From: Cohaesibacter sp. ES.047
GTDB taxonomy: Bacteria; Pseudomonadota; Alphaproteobacteria; Rhizobiales; Cohaesibacteraceae
DNA: 64,000 nucleotides
Reading direction: 5' to 3'
NCBI RefSeq assembly: GCF_900215505.1
Contig: NZ_LT907844.1
Coordinates: 434,001-498,000 of the forward strand
Under the pieces are notes generated by a model, which was not told the origin of the DNA, did no database searches, and was given only the letters and a program-made list of their open reading frames with translations. The position numbers and the translations under genes are program-made. Below, piece by piece: positions 58,790-64,000 of the stretch (position 1 is its first letter; every line of letters begins with the position of its first letter).

Positions 58790-59785
58790 TTACTTCACAG
58801 CAAGAATTGCCTGAATTATATCGGTAAAGTCAGAGCCATATTTTTCATAGACACTGCCAACAGCTTTGGGCCATTCCGGCAGATCTGTTACAGTAATAAT
58901 CTGCGCGCCTTTGGCTTTGAGTTCTTCATAAGCTTTGGCATCGGCTTCTTCAGCCAGCGATTTGTTGAAATCTTCGGTCTCACGTGCAGCCGCCGCGATG
59001 ATGGCCTGCTGATCAGCGGACAATTTGTTCCATGAAATCTCGGACATCACCATGATGGATGGGCTGTAGGTGTGACCATCGACCATATAGTAAGGCGCGA
59101 CTTCATAGAAATTGTTCGCCAGATAACCGGTCGGAGGATTCTCCGCACCGTCAACCACGCCGGTTTGCAGGGCTGAATAAAGTTCCGAGTAGGAAATTGG
59201 GGTTGGTGCTGCGCCAAAAGCTTTGACCGTATCGATCAGGATCTGCGTCTGAGGGACGCGGATCTTTTTGCCCTTGATGCCTTCCATGTCGGAAACGGGA
59301 GCATCGCGGAAGAAGAAGTTGCGCTGCCCTTCTTCCATGAAGGCCACACCAACCATCATCGAACCTGAAGCCTGTACATCAGACAGAATATCCTGCCCGA
59401 TTTCACCATGAAGCACATTCCAAAGATGATTGCGATCACGGAACAGATAGGGCAGGGAGAACAGGTTGGATTTCTTCGAGCCGAAGTCACCCAGGCTCAC
59501 TGCGTTGGCGCGGAACATATCGATCGCACCCATTTGCAAGCCCTGAAGCTCGGTGCGTTCGTCACCCAGCTGACTGGAGGGATAGACATCAACAACGATA
59601 TCCCCGTTGCTCTTTTCCTTGACCAATTTGGCAAATGCGCGTGCCACAACTGTCATTGGATGAGAGTCCGGGTTCAACTCACCATATTTCAACACAACCG
59701 ATTGCGCAGAGGCCACATTGACAGCACCAGCGGATAGCAAGCCGCCCAGCAGCAGTGCGGCAGTAGACCCTAGTAGTTTATGCAT
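58790..59785 (-). CDS. dctP: TRAP transporter substrate-binding protein (DctP type), second system
   Basis: A 331-residue periplasmic protein with a signal peptide of about 27 residues (ending ASAQS). It has VYPSSQLGDERTELQGLQMG, the ligand Arg in GKKIRVPQTQ and VVDGAENPPTGYLANNFYEV, typical of DctP-like binders of sugar acids. Its neighbours, two enolase-superfamily enzymes and an SDR, suggest an aldonate or uronate as ligand. ATG at 59785. Confidence 0.9.
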   Translation of the reverse strand: MHKLLGSTAALLLGGLLSAGAVNVASAQSVVLKYGELNPDSHPMTVVARAFAKLVKEKSNGDIVVDVYPSSQLGDERTELQGLQMGAIDMFRANAVSLGDFGSKKSNLFSLPYLFRDRNHLWNVLHGEIGQDILSDVQASGSMMVGVAFMEEGQRNFFFRDAPVSDMEGIKGKKIRVPQTQILIDTVKAFGAAPTPISYSELYSALQTGVVDGAENPPTGYLANNFYEVAPYYMVDGHTYSPSIMVMSEISWNKLSADQQAIIAAAARETEDFNKSLAEEADAKAYEELKAKGAQIITVTDLPEWPKAVGSVYEKYGSDFTDIIQAILAVK

Positions 59786-60190
59786 TCTTCACTCCCATAA
59801 TCTTTTTCGGCCAGCCTTTGAAATGAGCGGCCAGCACGAAATCCTCTCGGTAGGTTCCCCCACCCCAATATTGAAAAGCAGCTCCACCCGCCTTCCGGTC
59901 ATTGGCATCCGTCTGATTTGGTTTAGAAATTCCCTGCTCTCAAAAAATGGGCGCACTATTAAAGAGGCCCCGCAGAAGAATTCCTACAAACAATGACAAA
60001 GTCGACCAGTCAGGAACCATGCCAAACCGGGCGACGAGCCAATTGTTGCTCACCCAACCTTCCAGATCAGTTCCACACAGATTTTCTCATTCGTGCGGTA
60101 ATGTCATAGTACACACTTGTATCCAAGTGTTCAAGCATGCAATAGTAGTTTCCAGCGCACGATATGGCAGAGTCGAAAAGGAATTCAGAC
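59786..60190. promoter_or_regulatory. divergent promoter region of the sugar-acid locus with operator
   Basis: 405 bp without a gene. At 60113-60130 the perfect palindrome ACACTTG-TATC-CAAGTGT lies 60 bp before the first enolase-type gene, and TTGTATCCAA is a typical core for GntR/FCD regulators. The regulator at 61365 is the natural candidate. Confidence 0.6.
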
Positions 60191-61327
60191 ATGCGAATTG
60201 AGGAAGTTTCAGTTTCAGCACACAGGATTGCCCCTGTCTCGCCATGGGAGGATGCAACAAACAAAGTGCAAGCTCTGGAGTTTGTATTTGTTGTTCTCAA
60301 AACAGATACCGGTCTGGAAGGGACGGGCTTTAGCTATTCGGTCGATGTCGGCATCACTTCCATCTCAGCCCTGATTGAAGATTATCTGGCGCCACTGATC
60401 GTCGGCATGGATCCGCTGGATCGCGAGCAGATATGGACCAAGTTGCAAAGACAGTCCCGCCGACTGGGGACTGGTGTGAATATGCTGGCTATTGCGGCAA
60501 TCGATGTTGCAGTGTGGGATCTGATCGGCAAAGCGCTGGGTCAGCCCCTTTGGCGGCTATTCGGAGGCGCTCGTCCTGAAATTCCGGCCTATATTTCGGA
60601 AATCAAACTGACCCATGACGATACGTTGGCCGACTTCTCACTGCGACTGGATGACTATAAGGCGCAAGGCTATCGGGCTGTGAAATTTAAAATCGGACGT
60701 ACAGAGATCGAAGAAGATATCGCCCGCATTAGACTTGCACGTGAAAAAATTGGTCCCGACGGTAAAATCTTTGTCGATTTGAATCAGAAATGGACCTCAT
60801 CGGAAGCAAGACAGAAGGCCGCGCAACTCGCATCCTTCCAGTTGGGTTGGATAGAAGAGCCTCTGCTCTTTCATGACGTTGCGGCCCATGCAACGCTAAG
60901 AAAATCCACCACGACCCCGATAGCGCTTGGCGAGAGCTTGTTCTCACGCGCCCAATTCCTTGAATATTTACAACAAGATGCCGTCGACATCATTCAAGCG
61001 GACGTGGCTTTTGTAGGCGGTCCTTCGGAATGGCTGAAAATCGCGCATCTTGCAGATATATTCGGACGTCCAGTGGCCCCTCACTATATGATGGAGCTGT
61101 CATTACACCTGCTGTGCGGCGTTCCCAACGGCTTTATGCTTGAGAATGTGATTGGTGGCAGTTTCACTGAGCTGGGACTTCTTGAAGACCCCATTGTCGT
61201 GAAAGATGCAATCGGTCGTCCGCCAAGCGATGCAGGCCATGGACTGAAATTTGATCGAGCGGCACTTGATGCATGTGCAATCCGGCCAGACGGATCACCC
61301 ATCGCCTTTGCCGGCGGCAGCAAGTGA
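60191..61327 (+). CDS. enolase superfamily sugar-acid dehydratase (mandelate racemase type)
   Basis: A 378-residue enzyme: capping domain (about 1-130) plus modified TIM barrel. The catalytic Lys pair is KFKIG (Lys165, Lys167), the metal ligands are the Asp in FVDLNQKW, Glu in WIEEPLL and Glu in LGESLF, and a His in VAPHYMME closes the site. This is the pattern of mandelate racemase or muconate lactonizing subgroups; the KxK motif allows racemase or dehydratase activity. The ATG at 60191 follows AAAAGGA by 8 nt; the upstream ATG at 60164 lacks a ribosome site. Substrate unknown, probably a sugar acid. Confidence 0.85.
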   Translation: MRIEEVSVSAHRIAPVSPWEDATNKVQALEFVFVVLKTDTGLEGTGFSYSVDVGITSISALIEDYLAPLIVGMDPLDREQIWTKLQRQSRRLGTGVNMLAIAAIDVAVWDLIGKALGQPLWRLFGGARPEIPAYISEIKLTHDDTLADFSLRLDDYKAQGYRAVKFKIGRTEIEEDIARIRLAREKIGPDGKIFVDLNQKWTSSEARQKAAQLASFQLGWIEEPLLFHDVAAHATLRKSTTTPIALGESLFSRAQFLEYLQQDAVDIIQADVAFVGGPSEWLKIAHLADIFGRPVAPHYMMELSLHLLCGVPNGFMLENVIGGSFTELGLLEDPIVVKDAIGRPPSDAGHGLKFDRAALDACAIRPDGSPIAFAGGSK

Positions 61328-61364
61328 GCATGCTCGAGCAAACGGATCTTTAAGGAGAAGACTC

Positions 61365-62069
61365 ATTAAGAAAAAAGCGGAATCAATTCTTCGGGATCGC
61401 CCGACGCTGGAAAGCGTCATCTATGACGAACTCTATGAGCGCATCGTCACCCTGAAATATGTGCCCGGACACATGATCTATGAGAACGAGATTGCAGCGC
61501 AATTTGACGTGAGCAGAACACCGGTCCGTCAGGTTTTCCAGCGCCTCGTTCTTGCGGATCTTCTCGAAGTGCTGCCCCAACGCGGAGCGCGCGTCTCCTT
61601 CTTGTCAAAACGAAAAATCCGTGAGTCGCAGGAAGTGAGGGAGATTCTGGAAACTGTCGCGGTCGCCAAGGCAGCCCAGAAATGGCGCGCCGAAGATGAG
61701 GAAAGTCAGGCTTTCAGTCTGGCAATAAAAGCCAGCATTCTGCGACAAATCGAGGTGGTTGCAGACAAGAATTATCATGCCTTCTCGGGGCTGGATGAGG
61801 ATTTTCACCGCGCCATCATGCGATTTGCAGACAATATGACGATCTATGATGTTGTCGGCGAAATCCGTGCGCATCTCAACCGCATGCGCGTGATTGAGCT
61901 CCAACACGCCCATCTTGATGCGGAGGCAATCGAATTTCACAAACGCATCATTGCCGAGATCGAGGCAGGGGATGCAGAAGGTGCCAGAGAACAGATGCTC
62001 GGACATCTGAAAGTTCTGGAACAATTCCGTGAAGAGATATTTGCAAACCGTAACGACATCTTTGTTTAG
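61365..62069 (+). CDS. GntR family regulator with FCD domain, probable ATT start
   Basis: A 234-residue FCD regulator. The winged helix (about 15-80) has YENEIAAQFDVSRTPVRQVFQRLV and the ligand domain follows with DEDFHRAIMRF and a C-terminal EFHKRIIAEIEAGD. No ATG, GTG or TTG with a ribosome site fits its start. AAGGAG at 61352-61357 is 7 nt before an ATT codon at 61365 that begins the conserved basic N-terminus (KKKAES). The longer frame begins within the enolase gene. It probably binds 60113-60130. Sugar-acid ligands are usual for the family. Confidence 0.8.
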   Translation: MKKKAESILRDRPTLESVIYDELYERIVTLKYVPGHMIYENEIAAQFDVSRTPVRQVFQRLVLADLLEVLPQRGARVSFLSKRKIRESQEVREILETVAVAKAAQKWRAEDEESQAFSLAIKASILRQIEVVADKNYHAFSGLDEDFHRAIMRFADNMTIYDVVGEIRAHLNRMRVIELQHAHLDAEAIEFHKRIIAEIEAGDAEGAREQMLGHLKVLEQFREEIFANRNDIFV

Positions 62070-62117
62070 GTGCCGCGCAGGCTGATCGTCAATAGACAAG
62101 ACACTTGAGGTCCCATC

Positions 62118-63236
62118 GTGAAAGTCACACAACTCGAAACTTGGCACTGCAAGCGCGATTTTTCGCTCTTTCCAGAAAATCGCGCAGGCTCAAACATGTC
62201 TTGGGACGTTGTCGTCCTGCGTTTGTCAACAGACGCAGGCATAGACGGATATGCCTCTGCACTCGCCACCAGATCGGGTGTGATCACAGAGACTTATTTA
62301 CATGATGTGATTGCGCCGGTCGTACTGGGACGCAATGTGCATGATCGAGAACAGATCTGGCACGAATTATGGACGCTGGACCGGCATCTGACCTTCTTCC
62401 CCGTCTATCTACCCGGTCCCATTGATGTCGCCTTGTGGGACATCGCGGCCAAAGCTGCCAACTTGCCGCTTTACCAATATATTGGTGCCGTGCGTGATGG
62501 TCTGCCAGCTTATGCCAGCGGCCTGTTCCATGAAGACGATGAAGATTGCATCAAAGAGGCACTTTTCTACAAGGATCTCGGCGTCCCCGGCTACAAGGTG
62601 CACTCCCCCTCACCATGGCGCCGGGATATCGAACTACACAAAAATTTGCGAGAAGCTGTCGGCGAGGATTTTCTGCTCTTTTGCGATCCTGTCGGCGATT
62701 ACACGCTTGATCAGGCCATCCGTGTGGGGCGCGGTCTGGAAGAGCATGGTTATGAATGGTTCGAGGAGCCATTCAGGGATTTTGAACTTGCAAAATATAC
62801 CGAGCTTTGCAGCGCTCTGGATATTGCTGTCGCTGCCACGGAGACGACACGCGGCTGCCATTGGGGGGTTGCTCAATCCATTGCCCAGCGGGCTGCAGAC
62901 ATCGTAAGAGCCGACGTTTCATGGAAAGCCGGTGTGACCGGAACATTGAAAATCTGCAATCTGGCAGAGAGTTTCGGCATGAATTGCGAAATACACACCA
63001 CCACCATGGCCTTCATGGATATCGCCAATCTTCATGTCTCTTGCTCGGTCAAGAATTGTGACTATTTCGAGCTTTTTGTGCCGCAGGAACCGTTCCAGTT
63101 CCCGTTGAAAGGCAAACTCCCCATTGATGCACGCGGCTGGGCGATGGTGCCCAAAGCTCCTGGCTTGGGCGTAGATCTTGATTGGGATGCCATCGATCAA
63201 TTGTGCGTGTCTCATCGCACCAGTTCAAAAGGATGA
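62118..63236 (+). CDS. enolase superfamily sugar-acid dehydratase, KxH type
   Basis: A 372-residue enzyme. The barrel carries YKVHSP (Lys and His in the KxH arrangement), CDPVGDY (Asp), EWFEEP (Glu), ATETTRG (Glu) and the final His in CEIHTTTM. The KxH motif differs from the KxK of the gene at 60191, so the two are not redundant. Similar proteins dehydrate aldonic or uronic acids. The ATG at 62118 starts the conserved part; the gap to the regulator stop is 48 bp. Confidence 0.84.
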   Translation: MKVTQLETWHCKRDFSLFPENRAGSNMSWDVVVLRLSTDAGIDGYASALATRSGVITETYLHDVIAPVVLGRNVHDREQIWHELWTLDRHLTFFPVYLPGPIDVALWDIAAKAANLPLYQYIGAVRDGLPAYASGLFHEDDEDCIKEALFYKDLGVPGYKVHSPSPWRRDIELHKNLREAVGEDFLLFCDPVGDYTLDQAIRVGRGLEEHGYEWFEEPFRDFELAKYTELCSALDIAVAATETTRGCHWGVAQSIAQRAADIVRADVSWKAGVTGTLKICNLAESFGMNCEIHTTTMAFMDIANLHVSCSVKNCDYFELFVPQEPFQFPLKGKLPIDARGWAMVPKAPGLGVDLDWDAIDQLCVSHRTSSKG

Positions 63237-63285
63237 ACGGGCCACAGCTTGGCCTCGTCAATAAGTCAATTAAGGGACTGTCGAT

Positions 63286-64000
63286 ATGGAATTTTCAGAA
63301 GCATTTTCGCTGACCGGTCATCGTGCCTTGATTACCGGAGGAGCAAGTGGACTGGGGCTGGCCGCTGCAGAATGCTTCCTCAAAGCCGGCGCTGAAGTTG
63401 TTTTGGTGGGACGTGAGGAAGAAAAGCTTCACAAGGCAACCACTGATCTGGGCGCCAAAGCTTCTGGTTTCAAATTTGACGTTACAGACTTTGACGGAGC
63501 CGCCGATCTAGCGGAAAAGGTGGAGCAGCAAAAAGGCCCCATCTCAATTTTGGTGAATAATGCAGGCAACACGGTCAAGAAACCGATTGAGGAAATGTCG
63601 GTCGAAGAATTCAAGCAGGTTTTCGACATTCATGTAACGGGAGCCTTTGCCCTAACGCGGGCCTTCCTGCCCCAATTGAAGAAAACCGGCAAAGGCTCAG
63701 CCCTTTTCACAGCTTCAATGAGTTCTTTCTTGGGCATTCCCAATGTGTCCGGTTATGCCGCATCAAAAGCGGCCTATGTGGGGCTCATTCGCTCATTCGC
63801 AACAGAGCTGGCTCCGAGCGGTGTTCGGGTCAATGGTGTGGCACCGGGGTGGATCGACACGCCTCTCTTCCGCTTCGCAACCTTAAACGATCCGAAGCGC
63901 CTTGAGAAAATCATGGGACGCATTCCCATGAATTGCACCGGTCAGCCGGAAGATATCGGTTGGGCCATGGTCTATCTCGCCTCCAATGCAGCACGCTATG
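63286..64000 (+). CDS. short-chain dehydrogenase/reductase, 3' end outside window
   Basis: 238 codons are visible and the frame is open at the right edge. The Rossmann motif ITGGASGLGLAA is near residue 17, NNAG near 92 and the catalytic Ser-Tyr-Lys in ASMSSFLG / YAASKAAYVG near 140-160. It is a classical SDR and would oxidise or reduce a sugar-derived alcohol, as in gluconate 5-dehydrogenase-like steps. ATG at 63286 after AGGGA. It completes a route with the two dehydratases; the substrate is unknown. Confidence 0.88.
   Translation, partial: MEFSEAFSLTGHRALITGGASGLGLAAAECFLKAGAEVVLVGREEEKLHKATTDLGAKASGFKFDVTDFDGAADLAEKVEQQKGPISILVNNAGNTVKKPIEEMSVEEFKQVFDIHVTGAFALTRAFLPQLKKTGKGSALFTASMSSFLGIPNVSGYAASKAAYVGLIRSFATELAPSGVRVNGVAPGWIDTPLFRFATLNDPKRLEKIMGRIPMNCTGQPEDIGWAMVYLASNAARY

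Overview
The window looks like a stretch of an alphaproteobacterial chromosome or large replicon, probably from a marine or host-associated member of the Hyphomicrobiales. I infer this from moderate GC, tightly packed sugar ABC and TRAP operons, FCD-type GntR regulators, and an IS21/IS630/IS481 insertion load. The species cannot be named from the sequence. Almost every gene outside the mobile elements serves uptake or breakdown of sugars or sugar acids. I see no rRNA, tRNA or CRISPR array.

Layout. (1) 1-631: 3' end of an aromatic amino acid lyase. (2) 659-15749: a polysaccharide-utilisation locus without Sus genes. It has a MalFG/MsmK-type ABC importer, a GH88 unsaturated glucuronyl hydrolase, a YesL-like protein, a GH2 beta-galactosidase and a DUF2264 protein on the minus strand. 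Divergent from these are a heparinase II/III-type lyase, a small partner protein and an FCD regulator. The logic is eliminase cleavage, import, then removal of unsaturated uronate and galactoside residues. (3) 15981-27685: the most unusual block. A RuBisCO-like protein, a transketolase split into two genes, a FucU/RbsD mutarotase and an RbsABC-type importer are transcribed away from MtnK (methylthioribose kinase), MtnA (isomerase), a SorC-type regulator and a class II aldolase. A 39-bp dyad lies between the two halves. MtnK-MtnA-aldolase fits a methylthioribose/5-deoxyribose DHAP shunt; what the RuBisCO-like protein and split transketolase add is not explained by known pathways.

(4) 27686-29612: a palindrome-rich leader, a C11A9 tract and a tyrosine integrase. 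(5) 30208-41995: a pentose or deoxypentose catabolic locus with a second RbsABC importer, DeoC aldolase, PfkB kinase, RbsD, a Gfo/Idh/MocA dehydrogenase, a TIM-barrel isomerase, an AraC regulator and two tandem paralogous LacI regulators. (6) 42995-48503: an IS graveyard. An IS21 element carries an IS630 inside istA, is followed by a near-identical 3' fragment of the integrase, then a second IS630.

(7) 48619-54638: a TRAP importer, GntR regulator and N-acetylneuraminate-lyase-like gene (sialic acid or similar substrate), then an AbrB-type membrane protein and the tail of a TctA-like gene cut by an IS481 element. (8) 54643-56700: IS481, a truncated IS630, and remnants of an IS30 transposase and an aldo/keto reductase. 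(9) 56892-64000: a second TRAP importer, two enolase-superfamily sugar-acid dehydratases, a GntR regulator that appears to start at an ATT codon, and an SDR dehydrogenase running off the window end. This set is typical of sugar-acid (aldonate/uronate) catabolism.
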